Source: Synaphobranchus kaupii
Taxonomy: Eukaryota > Chordata > Actinopteri > Anguilliformes > Synaphobranchidae
Assembly (NCBI GenBank): GCA_029718625.1
Contig: CM056376.1
Coordinates: 89,347,675 to 89,411,674, forward strand
Direction of reading: 5' to 3'
DNA: 64,000 bases
How positions within the stretch are numbered: position 1 is the first letter of the stretch; every line of letters starts with the position of its first letter. The translations under genes were made by a program, and so were the position numbers. Positions 1-11,128 of the stretch are shown in pieces. The notes under the pieces are model-generated. The model saw only the letters and a list, made by a program, of their open reading frames with translations, searched no databases and had not been told where the DNA came from.

Positions 1-736
1 AGCACGTAGTGCTGGAACCCTATTGTTATTGCTGGTTTTATTATTATTATTATTATTCCCACATTTGGTACAATTGCAGCAAAACCACATGATAACTTTT
101 GCTGAAACTTTGCACATATGTAGCCATTGTGACAAGACACATGTACAGCGAATGCCAACCCAATTGACCTGATGGTAGCGCTATAGAGACAAAGTGAATT
201 TCTATAATCTTTTTGGACTATAACTTTTGAACCGTTTAGCCAATCTTCAAAATTCTTTTTGCCTCAAATTCCTTGGTATGTGGCAAATAACTTTGCCATT
301 GGATCTTTTGCAAATTTTCATTTTGTGAAAAACCTATAAAATCAAACTCCTCCGAGACCATTTGACATATCAACATGCAACTCACACCCATTTGTTCAGG
401 GGACAATTCTCTAAAGAATCACAAAGCGATTTTCCTGATTTTCCAAATATCCTGATCGCAGCAAGCCAATAAAAACTGTTGTGGGCGTGGCTAGTCACAA
501 AAACGCTAATAACTCTTCAATTCTTCAATGGATATTAATAAAATTTGGTTTCTGTACTTGCACTGCCCTTCTGAGCCAAATTCTAAAGTATTGGCTCAAT
601 AGAATCAAATGGTGGCGCTATAGAGCATTTTTTTTTTAATGCATAAATTCATAAAAAATCACCATTATTTTTTAGACATTTAAAACTTGCTGTAGTGATC
701 AATTTCCTCATCTGGAACATATGTATGTCCCATATA
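1..736. repeat. Unclassified AT-rich interspersed repeat
   Basis: There is no convincing coding frame. The stretch has the look of a dispersed teleost repeat: short phrases such as 'gcgctatagag' recur at about 178 and 613, and it includes 'gtgggcgtggc'. It is interrupted by the Tc1-like element at 737-1279 and probably resumes after it ('tatgtcgctaccatcttgg'). I could not assign a family, and the left end lies outside the window. Confidence 0.4.
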
Positions 737-1279
737 CACTGCCTGGCCAAAACAAAAGTCGCCGTTGCACCCGTCATGCATAGTGCCCACTGTACAAACC
801 TCTGGAGGCAGTGTTATGATCTGGGGTTGCTTCAATTGGTCAGGTCTAGTCTCAGCAACGTTATGCAGCAATAAAATGAAGTCAGCTGAGTACCTGAATG
901 CACTGAATTACCAGGTTATCCCATCAATGGGCATATTCCAGGACAACAATGCCAAGATTCATAGGGCTCAAATTGTGAAAGAGTGGTTCAGGGAGCATGA
1001 GGAATCATTTTCACACATGAATTGGCCACCAGAGTCCTGACCTTAACCCCATTGAAAGTCTTTGGGATGTGCTGGGGAAGACTTTACATAGTGGTTCCAC
1101 TCTCCCGTCATCAATACAAGATCTCGGCCAAAAATTAATGCAACTCTGGATGGAAATAAATGTTGTGACGTGGCATAAGGTTGTCAAAACAATGCCACGA
1201 CGAATGCGCACTGTAATCAAAGCTAAAGGTGGTCCAACAAAATATTACAGTGTGCGACTTTTTTTTTGGCCAGGCAGTG
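737..1279 (+). mobile_element. Internally deleted Tc1-like element with transposase C-terminal remnant
   Basis: Near-perfect terminal inverted repeats begin cactgcctggccaaaa at 737 and end ttggccaggcagtg at 1279. Both ends abut TA (735-736 and 1280-1281), the Tc1/mariner target duplication. At about 543 bp it is far shorter than an autonomous Tc1 (about 1.6 kb). The plus strand keeps only the C-terminal half of the transposase: a [10 protein letters not shown] segment, the second catalytic Asp region ([11 protein letters not shown]) and the [12 protein letters not shown] motif with the last acidic residue. The N-terminal paired-type DNA-binding region and first Asp are missing. The frame also breaks near 1030, between NWPPE and SPDLN. 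It is a dead copy that could be moved only in trans. Confidence 0.85.
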
Positions 1280-1389
1280 TATGTCGCTACCATCTTGGAT
1301 TGGCCGCCATTTTGGAAATGCTATTACCATTTCCCTTCATGAAAAATCACTGTTGTGTTTTAAACATTGAAAATTATGTGTCGTCAAAT

Positions 1390-1570
1390 CAACGGGCAGC
1401 CACCGGTTATCTGTTATGGCTTTGCAGTAAGAGCAATGGCTCGGTATGTGGGAGACTCAGGTTCAATCCCCACCATAGGTTACTTTTCTTTTCGATGAAA
1501 ACAATGCAGTTTGTTATGCTTTTCACACTTAATAATATTCTTTTCACATTATTGCAAAGGCGAAGATTTT
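1390..1570 (+). repeat. tRNA-derived SINE, copy 1
   Basis: A tRNA-like head carries a B-box-like sequence (aggttcaatccc, about 1459-1470) preceded by an A-box-like segment. It is followed by a tail with the phrases 'aaaacaatgcag', 'atgcttttcacac' and 'ttcttttcacatta'. The same head-plus-tail order recurs at 1690-1865 and, inverted, at about 32620-32805, so this is a dispersed family and not a tRNA gene. I cannot name the family. Ends are approximate. Confidence 0.5.
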
Positions 1571-1689
1571 ACTATATTAACTATTCACTGTTTCACTAGT
1601 ACTTATATGAGTGAAACAAATAAAGTTTTAATGAAGTTATTCTTTTTCCTGCCAAATTCTTCATCAAAAATGCTCCATACCCTCCAATA

Positions 1690-1865
1690 ATTCTCCTCAT
1701 ACCATACAACATCTGCGATGGTGGTTAGGGCGATTGCCTTCGATGCGGGAGACCCGGGTTCAAATCCCACCGGGTACCAAAGGTCGTGTTTATTTTTGAC
1801 AACACAACATGTGCTTTCTTATGCTTTTCACATCTACAAATCTTATTTTCACATTAATGGGGTAG
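1690..1865 (+). repeat. tRNA-derived SINE, copy 2
   Basis: An A-box-like segment (tggttagggcg, about 1722-1732) and a B-box (ggttcaaatcc, 1757-1767) are followed by the same tail phrases as the copy at 1390-1570 (atgcttttcacat, ttttcacatta). A full cloverleaf with an acceptor stem is not evident, so a functional tRNA is unlikely. Confidence 0.5.
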
Positions 1866-3187
1866 GAAACACTAAAAGACATTTTTTGAGTTAATATCTA
1901 GGCATTGCCTCAGATTGAAGGTCTCTTTCATGAATGTCTTCTCAAATTATTCAGTTTACCCAGAATTAACTGAAGGTGGTGGTCTGAAAACAGTTTGACC
2001 TTTTATACATATTCATGTTTAGACACTCACGTCATGCAGCTACATGTGTCTCACGTATACCTTCCGAGACTCGATTGTAAAAAGAAACCAATGTAACACG
2101 ATTATAGTCGCTGCTTTGCAGCTATATTTTTACTTTATTTTTTGTTTAGTATCTGAATACGTTATCTGAATAGTTTGTTTAGAGGTCATTTTCCTTAATT
2201 GAAAGCTTGGTATATAATATAATTATGTAGTATACTGCATGGAATAAAAAAAAATGTGATGTACATATTTTATTGTGACTGGAAGAGGGAACCAGGCATG
2301 GGTGATGGTGATTTTTATGAACCTGCACCTCGTCTGACTGCGGCAGAGGGGAAATTCTGGTGGGGGAAGAGGAGAGCGTGACCAGGTTACGCTAACACCC
2401 CTGCACTTTTCATGAAAATGTTTTTAAAAAGAGCACACAGAGGCACCTTTGTGAACTGTGTGCTTTATCCACCACAGTCTTGGAATATGCTTGGGTGCCT
2501 CAGTCCAAATGCTAATACAAACAAATACTTCTCATTTGCTAAACAGACACCTTCATCCAAGGTGACTTCTGCCTTTACGCAGTTTTTTATGGTTTTACCT
2601 TTAGCACAAATTTTCTCTCTAAGGAGTTCAGCATTTTTAGGTGATGCACCCTCCTCTTCTGTGTTCATGATTCTGACCTGTACTTTTTTATACTTCACAG
2701 TGATTGACTGACCTCTATTTTAGCAGCATGCTAATCTAAAATATTGCAACCTCTAGCCCCACTGGCAGTTCTGCCAGTTTCATTTAATTGGTTGGTGAGT
2801 ATATAGGATGTGTCACAGAGCCTTGAGTGTTTTTAACTCTTATCACTGCGAACCAGGTAAACATGTTACACAAGCACAAAGTTACCTTTTATAATCTAAA
2901 AGGGATGCATTTAGGATACATTAAAACACTGAGGACTCTTGTTTTAATATCACACTTTGTTTTACCCATAATTCCCTCTACCTCATAAAGCTAGATAAGA
3001 GCTGGTTGTTTATCTGGAGAATTATGTTTTTCCAACATGAGTATAAACAAATAATATCTGAAAATTCTTATCACTTCTCAATTCAAATTACATCCATATT
3101 TCCAAAAAAACAACCTCTCCTCTCCGCACAAGTCATCTAGTGATAATAAAAACACTCTGCCTCATCATACATGTTTGCAGTTAAATG
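1866..3187. other. No gene recognised
   Basis: This is AT-rich sequence with only short, unconvincing open frames. One of about 100 codons at 2412-2711 on the plus strand shows no domain, is not flanked by good splice sites and is mirrored by an equally open antisense frame. No RNA gene or clear repeat ends were seen. Confidence 0.4.
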
Positions 3188-4987
3188 TACAAACTCCAAT
3201 TCCAAAAAAGTTGGGACAGTATGTAAAATGCACTCATCAAGGGTCTGAGGTATCAAATGAGCCTCAAACCATCACTCTGCTGCCAGATATGCAGTAGATA
3301 TGGATGGATCGCTTTAAGGGTTGTTTCTCCTGACTCATTAGGTGTGGTTGAAAAACCACACCTATTGTTATCGCTCAGACTGACCGTTATTATTCTTCCG
3401 TCGATTTTTCAAAACCTATCTCCTCCTACACTGTTCACACCATCGACACCATTCATACCTCATATTATACCTGCACGTGCAGTAGGCTAGCTCACGGTGA
3501 GAATGCTCAGTGTGAGCACTGGACAGATTTTTTAATCACTTAACGTTCTGTCAACAACCTTGGAAAAATGCCGACGAGAAATCCATAGTTAACGACGTAG
3601 CCTACTTCCGTCTGCAACTGAAATGATCATACTCACTTTAGCTTTCAAAAATAATAATCATTGCCATACAAAAAATGCTGCATCAAGCGCAACGCAGGCT
3701 ATTAGCCCTATCTACGGTGCTAGCCTAGTCAATGTCCCAATTATAGTAGCCTATTCATATTTCTCTGAAATTGTAAACAACTTTAAACCCTCAAAATTCC
3801 AATGCAGGATTGCTGCAGAGTCGCCGCTTGTGCACACATCAACCTCTCAAGTTGCACTGCACGATAAAATAGCCCAAACCTGTTTACAACCATCTTGCCG
3901 CAGTCACACACTAACATGCATAAAATGTACCGTTTCTACACACCACAAAAACGTTTGTTCCGATATAGGCTAGCCTATAGGCTATTATTAAAAAGTTGAA
4001 ACTGTTACAAATAAACATTCGGTGCATTTTCCTTTGCGTAGGCTACGCCTACCCAATGTGGCCTAGCTACTTTCGGTATAACGTTAACATTTTTTTATAC
4101 AAATCTCTGATAAACAGATTAAGGAACCAAATATCCTACTTCGTAACGATTATACAACTGGTTTCTGTTGAATGTTGAAGAGATTCTTATGCCATTTTGC
4201 CACTGCCCAGCAACGTTGATGTTTCCACAGCGCTATCGCGGCTGTAATAGACTACGTTGCTGTTATGTAAAAACACACCTAACGTTACTTTTTAAGGTAT
4301 AAAAATACATTGGGCTACGTATTTTATACGAATTATGCACATGCCTGTTCCATTGTATTATGAATGTACTGTATCTGTGATCATTCTGACATCGTAGCTA
4401 TCAGCAAGTGTTTTGCTGTGAGTCAGAAATAGTCAAGTGAGTAGGCCTACCTGCCAGACTGCCACAGTTTTGTGGTACCTGCAGATCCGTACTAGAAAAA
4501 TAAGGAGAAGCACTGAAATAGCTTGAGTAAGGAACAACGCCTACAGTGACTGAATGGGAAAACGGCAGGGTCGGCGGTTCTTTTATTCACTGATTTTTTA
4601 AATTTTTTATTATATACACTACTCACAAAAAGTTAGGGATATTTGGCTTTCGGGTGAAATTTATGGAAAATGTAAGTTCACGCTACAGTGATATTATACG
4701 TATCATGAAAGTAGGGCATTTAAGTAGAAGCATGCAATGGTGATTTCCTCATCTCAAACAATTTATTGAAACAAAAGCCAACAACAGTGGTGGGTATACC
4801 ACAACAAAAATGTCAATGTCTCAATAACTTGTCATGTGCCCTTGAGCATCAATTACAGCTTGACAACGACGTCTCATGCTGTTCACAAGTCGACTTATTG
4901 TCTGCTGAGGCATGGCATCCCACTCTTCTTGAAGGGCGGCCCTCAGGTCATTGAGGTTCTGGGGTACAGAGTTACGAGCCTCTACAC

Positions 4988-5190
4988 CAGCGGTGTCAAA
5001 CTCAAGTCAACAGTACCTCGCCATTGCAAGTTTTTGTTCTAACCATGCTCTACACCAGCTGATTCCACTAATTAGTTCACCTCCTTGGTTGAAGAGCTGA
5101 GCTAATTAGTGAAATCAGCTGGTGTAGGGCACGGTTGGAACAAAAACCTGCATACACTCGGCCCTCGATGGAATGAGTTTGACACCCCTG
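4988..5190. mobile_element. hAT-type MITE with 8-bp target duplication
   Basis: The ends are cagcggtgtcaaactc and gagtttgacacccctg, inverted copies with one mismatch. The 8-bp direct repeat ctctacac flanks it (4980-4987 and 5191-5198), diagnostic of hAT-class insertion. The 203-bp interior is a large imperfect palindrome ('accagctgatt..actaattag' meets its complement). It interrupts the Tc1 transposase gene and has no coding capacity. Confidence 0.9.
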
Positions 5191-6144
5191 CTCTACACGG
5201 TGAGTCAGCTGATCCCATAGGTTTTCTATGGGATTCAGGTCTGGAGAAAGTGCAGGCCACTCCATTTGAGGTACCCCAGTCTCCAGCAGCCTTTCCCTAA
5301 TGATGCGACCTCGATGAGCTGGAGCATTGTCGTCCATGAAGATGAAATTAGGCCTGTGTTGTTCATGCAGGGGCACAATGACTGGATTAATGATGTTATT
5401 CAGGTAGTATGGGCTTGTCACTGTACCATTCACAAAGTGTAGGGCAGTTCTGTATTGACTAGACACACCTGCCCACACTGTAACACCGCCACCACCAAAG
5501 GGTCGTCTGGTGACAACAGTGGCTGATGCATAGCGCTCTCCTTGACGTCTCCAACATCGTTGGCGGCCATCATTTCTGCTCAACGTGAATCGACTTTCAT
5601 CAGAGAACAGCACTGAGGCCCACTGGTCCCTCGTCCAGCGTAAATGCTCCCTGGCCCATGCAAGACGATGACGCCTGTGCCTGGTGGTGTGGTCAGGTAC
5701 CCTTGCAGGTCGTCTAGCACGCAGACCACCTTGATGTAAACGGTTTTGAATGGTCTGACGTGACACTTGGGTGCCTCTCACCTCCCTTAAATGTGCCTGG
5801 AGTTGAGTGGCATTCATCATCCGGTTCCGCAGGGCACTGTTCACAATGAAGCGGTCATCAGTGTGGGATGTGGCCAAAGGACGTCCACTTCTATGCCTTT
5901 CTGTGACTCTTCCAGTCTCTCTGTATCTCTGTTGCAACCTGCTGATGACACTCTGTGACACTCTAAGCTCAGTGGCCACTTCCCTCTGAGAACATCCTGT
6001 TTGAAGCCTCGCAATGGCGAGGTACTGTTGATCAATTGTTAGGTGTCGTCTTGGTCTCATGATGTCAAAATGTGAACAGCATGATGAAGAGGACTGTTTA
6101 AATACCAATTCTAATTGAACCAGGAAATTTATTGGTCGATTCAT
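5077..6144 (-). CDS. Tc1-like transposase, C-terminus replaced by MITE sequence
   Basis: This 355-codon open frame encodes a DDE transposase that cuts and pastes its element at TA sites. The likely native start is the Met at [12 protein letters not shown], codon 29, since the preceding residues do not look conserved. Two helix-turn-helix regions ([20 protein letters not shown], then RRTIQN-type sequence around [13 protein letters not shown]) precede the catalytic core: VLFSDESRF with the first Asp, [10 protein letters not shown] with the second Asp, and [14 protein letters not shown] with the Glu. The last part is not native. After LTHRVE the frame enters a hAT MITE (4988-5190) and ends inside it at 5077. 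The displaced native tail, through RCQAVIDAQGHMTSY and a stop, is readable at about 4840-4980. All three catalytic residues remain, so residual activity is possible but unproven. Confidence 0.88.
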   Translation of the reverse strand: MNRPINFLVQLELVFKQSSSSCCSHFDIMRPRRHLTIDQQYLAIARLQTGCSQREVATELRVSQSVISRLQQRYRETGRVTERHRSGRPLATSHTDDRFIVNSALRNRMMNATQLQAHLREVRGTQVSRQTIQNRLHQGGLRARRPARVPDHTTRHRRHRLAWAREHLRWTRDQWASVLFSDESRFTLSRNDGRQRCWRRQGERYASATVVTRRPFGGGGVTVWAGVSSQYRTALHFVNGTVTSPYYLNNIINPVIVPLHEQHRPNFIFMDDNAPAHRGRIIRERLLETGVPQMEWPALSPDLNPIENLWDQLTHRVEQGCQTHSIEGRVYAGFCSNRALHQLISLISSALQPRR

Positions 6145-7959
6145 GGATCAAACACCTGTTGTGAATTTTGCCGTTCAGCTCCTTGTTAGAGAACAGCAAG
6201 TTGTGCAAAAAGTACTGAAACATTGAATAGTTGGACATGTGCATTCAAAAGTTTAGAGAAGGTCAAATTAATTTCACCTGTAAAGGTTATAGTGCATTTC
6301 AGGTTCATCCTGAAATTTCACCCGAAAGCCGAATATCCCTAACTTTTTGTGAGTAGTGTATATACTTTTTTCAGTTTATGATTGAGGCGAGGCCCCTTTC
6401 AGTTGAGAGGCTCATTTCAGGTGAAACGAATGAAACATAGCAAATGCCGCCTATATGCTTCCCGTCTCTAATCCAAATCCAAATGCTGTCACGTAACGTT
6501 ATGTTGTCTAAGTTACAAAATAGGCTACAACTGAATTGTTAACAAGTTAGCGCTGTTTAAATTTTTGCCTATGTTTTAGCTAAATGCTCATCTAGCCTAC
6601 TAATCACTCCATTCAACATTATTCAATGAATTCTGATTTATGTCTTAATAATGCTAGCACAGACAACTTCCTAACAAAACATGACAAAAGCATAAGACAG
6701 CTAGGCTACTGTGGTTAAGCTAAATACCAGGAAAAACAAACCTTTCACTCTGCATGAAAATGCCAAGGTGCCAGTAGGCTACGTTAGCAAAATGCAATCG
6801 ACTATGACATAGACAGCAAATAAATTATCCGCTACACATGATTGGGTTATAATCTCAAGTTTATGCGAGTCAACAACGTTAAACTAAATTACTATTAGCC
6901 AAACGATAGCCTATGTTTAATTATTGCTTAGATAGCTGCATGCTAGGTAGGATGAATAGAACGCTGAATTCAGCACAGGATATACGGTTTGGACTTCACA
7001 AAATGGTGAGATCTGTAATCGGAATCAGAGTTTGTTTAATAAAGTGGAGAAATCAGTACATGAGCATTTGGTTAAAACCTAGGGAAAAATTGTATGAACC
7101 CATATTTTTCTACAAACACAACTACGACTGTGTCTGAATAGTCAGAATCAGCACACACTACTATTTGAGTATGCCAGTTGAGTATACTTTTTTTTTGAAA
7201 AGCTGTTAAATTAGGCTAGCCTTACCTGCGCGGCCAAATGGAGTGTTCTGAATATCCCCAGATGATATAGCCAAAGAGTGTAAAGGCAACTGATATAGCC
7301 TAAGAGAGTGTAGGCAACTGATATAGCCTAGGCTACTTATGTCCAGGTTTATATGGAGGATATTTTGCATACTGCATGTCACTAGACTACAGTAAGCAGT
7401 ATGCTAGTACACAGGACGCAGTAAATTGGGTATTCACAATGCCTTCCTCTACAACACTGTAATGACCCAACAATACTATCCCAGATGATTTGACCTTTTT
7501 GTGCTTTTATCACAATACATTACTTCTTTGTATCACTTCCAGGTTCTTTAGACTACTTACCACAAAATAGGCTACATCACCCTTTATACGCATTAACAGT
7601 TCATACCATTTCCACCTTTTATTTTCCACCTCACACTATACCATATTACCATCTTTCTATGCCATTTCCAGCCATTGATATTTATGAAGCAACCACACCT
7701 ACAATTTCTTTAGGAATTGTTAATCTAGTTTTCCTATTGAACTCTATGGAAGAATGAGTCAGGAGAAACAACCCTTCAAGTGATCCATCCATATCTACTG
7801 CATATCTGGCAGCAGAGTGATGGTTTGAGGCTCGTTTGATACCTCAGACCCTTGATGACTTACAGCCATTTAAGCCAACCATGGGTTTCAAAATCACTGC
7901 TTTCTGCTTTTATGTGCATTTTACATACTGTCCCAACTTTTTTGGAATTGGAGTTTGTA

Positions 7960-9566
7960 CAATAGATTAATGACATGTTGCAGTACGGGTTTTGTTTTAG
8001 TGAAAAAGGTTTCTGTCTCCAGAGAGAACTTCACTGGTCTCTCTCTCCCTTGCCTTGTCACTGGCATGTTCACAGGACCAGCTGTCAGGCCAGAATTCAG
8101 CACTCTGATTCATACTGCCACCCTGGAGACAGAGCATGCTCGTCTATATATTCTCATTTTGCATACTAGCAGTAGGTGGTAGGTCACTGGTAAAAGCGTG
8201 TATTTGTCCAAATGTTCACCTCAGGATTTCTGGAATGATGGGCTGAAGGTTCATGTGCTTTTGAAAACCACGCACCCTCAGAGCCTGTTTACACTATCTT
8301 CCCGCATATCTTTTATGATATATCATATTATTTAATGGCGACAAACAGTTATATACTTACAAAGTCCTATAAACTTGTTAATGAGTAATCCTGGACATGT
8401 TAGAATATCATTGAAAATATTTGTATGAGTTAATACACTAGTGTGAGTTCCCCTGAGTTGTGACTGTAATTATGATCAGGCAATGGGCCGTTTACTCTGT
8501 GATGTACTTTTCATTAGAATATCAATCCTGTAGACAGTCATTATCCAACCATTCTGGTACAACTGTTTCGAATAAATGTAAGAATAATGCCATTCGATTC
8601 AATGGAGTCTGGTTATCATTTGTCCCATTGTCACCTGGATTAAAATTTTAAGTGAGGACACAACAAAAAAAACTTGAAAATCTTTTTGAAACTTGAAAAT
8701 CTTTTCATCACTGCTTTATTGTAATGTGAATTTTAAACATAAACTGCCACAAAAATCAAGCTGGAAAGAAGGTTTTCTTCTGGCATGCTTATTTTTGTGT
8801 ATGATCTTAGTTTTACTAGAAATAGCTCCTCTGCTAAGCATAAGCATCACCCTGAATAAGTGTTTATGCTTCACATTTGCATTGAACTTATACATGCACA
8901 GTACGTTTAAATGTCTGAATTTAGCTCAGTATTTAGGGTTCCCAAGAAGCATTGCAAAGGAATGTTAATAACTGACATAATATCCCGTCTGAATTTTCAT
9001 AAAGTTGTCTGTCCACATTTTTTTCTCTCTCTCACTGAGCGGCGTTTACGATGTCCTATAGTTTTCAAAACAAACTTTCCATCAACGACCTCTTCAGAGT
9101 AGCAGACCTTAAAGAAAGCAAAATATTTCAATCCCCAAGCCTTCCAATTTAGAATCCAGACCCATGAAGCACGGAACACTCTCATAATGTTACCTCAAGG
9201 CTGAAGTTCAGCAGATGTGAACCTTTTTGTGGTGAGATCTACCCAGTGTATTCCCACACACCCACCCACTACTATTCCCACAACCGCCTGGCCTTCACAT
9301 AGGGATAAACAGTGTGATTACATGAACATAAGATGTAAAAGACCACACTGTGACAGTACTGTATTTGTCTCTGACTCATTTTAACAGGAAATCTATTAAA
9401 CGTGACTGGGAATGTGTAGGTTTGTCCAAACACAACATAATAACAAGTAACCCCCCCAGAGAAGTTGTGTACATATATCGTATTTCATGTTCCAAAGCCT
9501 TTTAATTTCTCCATGGCGACAGCTCCTCCAAGCCAAAATTGTAAGGTTATAAGTCATTACACATTA
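7960..9566. other. No gene recognised
   Basis: Short open frames of 60-90 codons occur on both strands, but none shows a recognisable domain or paired splice sites. The sequence is ordinary AT-rich intergenic DNA. Confidence 0.4.
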
Positions 9567-11128
9567 CAGTTTTTTACAATCACTTTGGCACTAATTTCAG
9601 AATTTTTCAAAATTGTAGACACAAAACTCAAAACAGATAATCAAAATGCCCATTTTTCAAAACTCTAAACACCTTTTTCAATTGCATGAATACAATACAC
9701 ATAAACCTAAAATAATGTTTGTTCACTGAACCAAATAATTTGTTCACAATGACACAACTTACCATCAAAGTATTAGCATTTCAAAATGCAATACACACAT
9801 TACATATGATGTGACTGTCTTTTCATTTCATTACAATACATCTAACTATCAATTAATCCAACTGCTAAAAATGATAAGTAACTGTAACATTACTAATAAT
9901 GCATAGGTTTATGGAAACTGATTACTGTAGCAACATTCCATGTTTAGATCATGACTGTTTTAGGATAAAGAAATCTATTGACACCAATTACTTTGGAACA
10001 TGAACCAATTTTACTACATTATCTTTGAAATATGTCATCATCATCCTTTATCAGATACTGTTCCTATGATCCCACTGTTCCAGACAATGTTTTCAGATTT
10101 GACTATGTATATAGGCCATTTTCTTGGCTTTTCCAATAATAACTTGTTACCGTAATGATGATTGGTTTTACATTGTGATAAGAGTATAAAAGGGTCTGAA
10201 TCCACCGCCAACAACATAGCAAAAACATGGAGCAGGCAGCTGATGCATGTCAGAATAGAGCTCAAGCAGTGAGAGGAGGATGAGGAGGAGGACGAGGACG
10301 AGGTGGTCAAGGGAATGGCAGAGGATAAGTACCCCTTCATAGAGGTGGCCGTAGACCTTGTCTTAGAGGAGGGCTTAGGCCTCATCAGAGAGGTGACCAT
10401 GGGCCTTGTTTGAGAGGTGGGGGGGCGTGGGGGGTACGTGGTGGAGGACAAGGCCACGGACCAAGACAGTGATGGCAACAGCAGTGTCCAAAGAAATCAG
10501 AACATTCTTTCAATTTCTTTTTAGTGGGTGATGGAGCTGGATGCTGCAGAGAACCACCACAAATTCCTCTTTGTGGACGAGGCAGGCTTCAACCTAGCCA
10601 GAGGTCGGAACTGTTATTACTGTATTTTTTGTTTTTCACTGCAGCTGAGGACGTTTTTTTCACTTTGTAGCTATAATTACTGTATTTATTTGTTGCTATG
10701 ATTCAAAGAAACCTATGTTGTAATTGTATTTTTAAAAATAAATTGTGATTTTGTTCAATGATTCCACTCTGTTCTACTGTCTCTACTATTCTCTTTATTT
10801 AGAACCACAAAAAGAACCATATTGAAACATGTATCAAGTATTTTTTACTGCAATATTAAAGTGTAAAAACAACTAAACAGTGAAGCTATCGGTATCTTGT
10901 GTTTGGGTGATCTAAGCTAATGTTTCTTTCGTATTTCATGATAAATTAGTTATTTGAACCAATGATTCTGAAGTGCAAGATTATTTCAAAGATATGAATG
11001 CACAATGCAAGGTTTTGAACATGGGACAGGCTGTGTTACAGTGCTAACCATTTTGAGTTTTGTGTCTAAGGTTTTGAAAATTGAGCACAAACTTGTGAGA
11101 TTAGCACCAAAGTGATTGTAAAAAACTG
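9567..11128 (+). mobile_element. Tc/mariner-superfamily element, internally deleted
   Basis: Inverted ends (cagttttttacaatcacttt at 9567 and its complement ending at 11128) abut TA on both sides, and similarity runs inward through 'acacaaaactcaaaa'. The plus strand holds decayed coding sequence. From the ATG at about 10227 it reads MEQAADACQNRAQ, then an Arg/Gly-rich stretch broken by stops. At about 10525-10610 a piece of catalytic core reads KFLFVDEAGFNLARGRN, where the Asp of VDEAGF matches a DDE active-site motif. The rest of the transposase is missing. The Arg/Gly-rich N-terminus with VDEAGFN suggests an IS630-like branch seen in fish, but the family name is inference. Confidence 0.75.

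Larger units (their letters stand above)
4617..6358 (-). mobile_element. Tc1-like DNA transposon, nearly intact
   Basis: Terminal inverted repeats start cactactcacaaaaagttag and run inward past 'cgggtgaaattt' with one visible mismatch near the end. Both ends abut TA (4615-4616 and 6359-6360). The element carries one transposase gene on the minus strand. Subtracting the 203-bp MITE and its 8-bp target duplication (4988-5198) leaves about 1.53 kb, normal for Tc1. The well-matched inverted repeats and long open frame suggest one of the younger insertions here. Confidence 0.9.
3190..7957. mobile_element. TA-flanked composite element with long inverted arms
   Basis: The two ends are inverted copies: caaactccaattccaaaaaa onward at 3190 and its reverse complement ending at 7957, both next to TA. 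The similarity runs inward for about 180-200 bp; the left arm lacks about 60 bp and then a shorter stretch that the right arm keeps. A third, diverged copy of the inner arm is at about 52030-52245. Between the arms are AT-rich sequence without convincing genes and a separately inserted Tc1-like transposon (4617-6358). The TA ends suggest the Tc/mariner group, but no transposase belonging to the outer element was found, so it is probably non-autonomous. Two independent insertions in opposite orientation would give a similar picture. Confidence 0.55.

Noticed and set aside
1716..1780. tRNA gene
   Set aside because: A- and B-boxes are present but no complete acceptor stem was found, and a related copy with the same tail lies 300 bp away, so it is a SINE head.
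2412..2711. 100-codon open frame as a gene
   Set aside because: No domain, and an equally open antisense frame overlaps it; AT-rich, low-information sequence.
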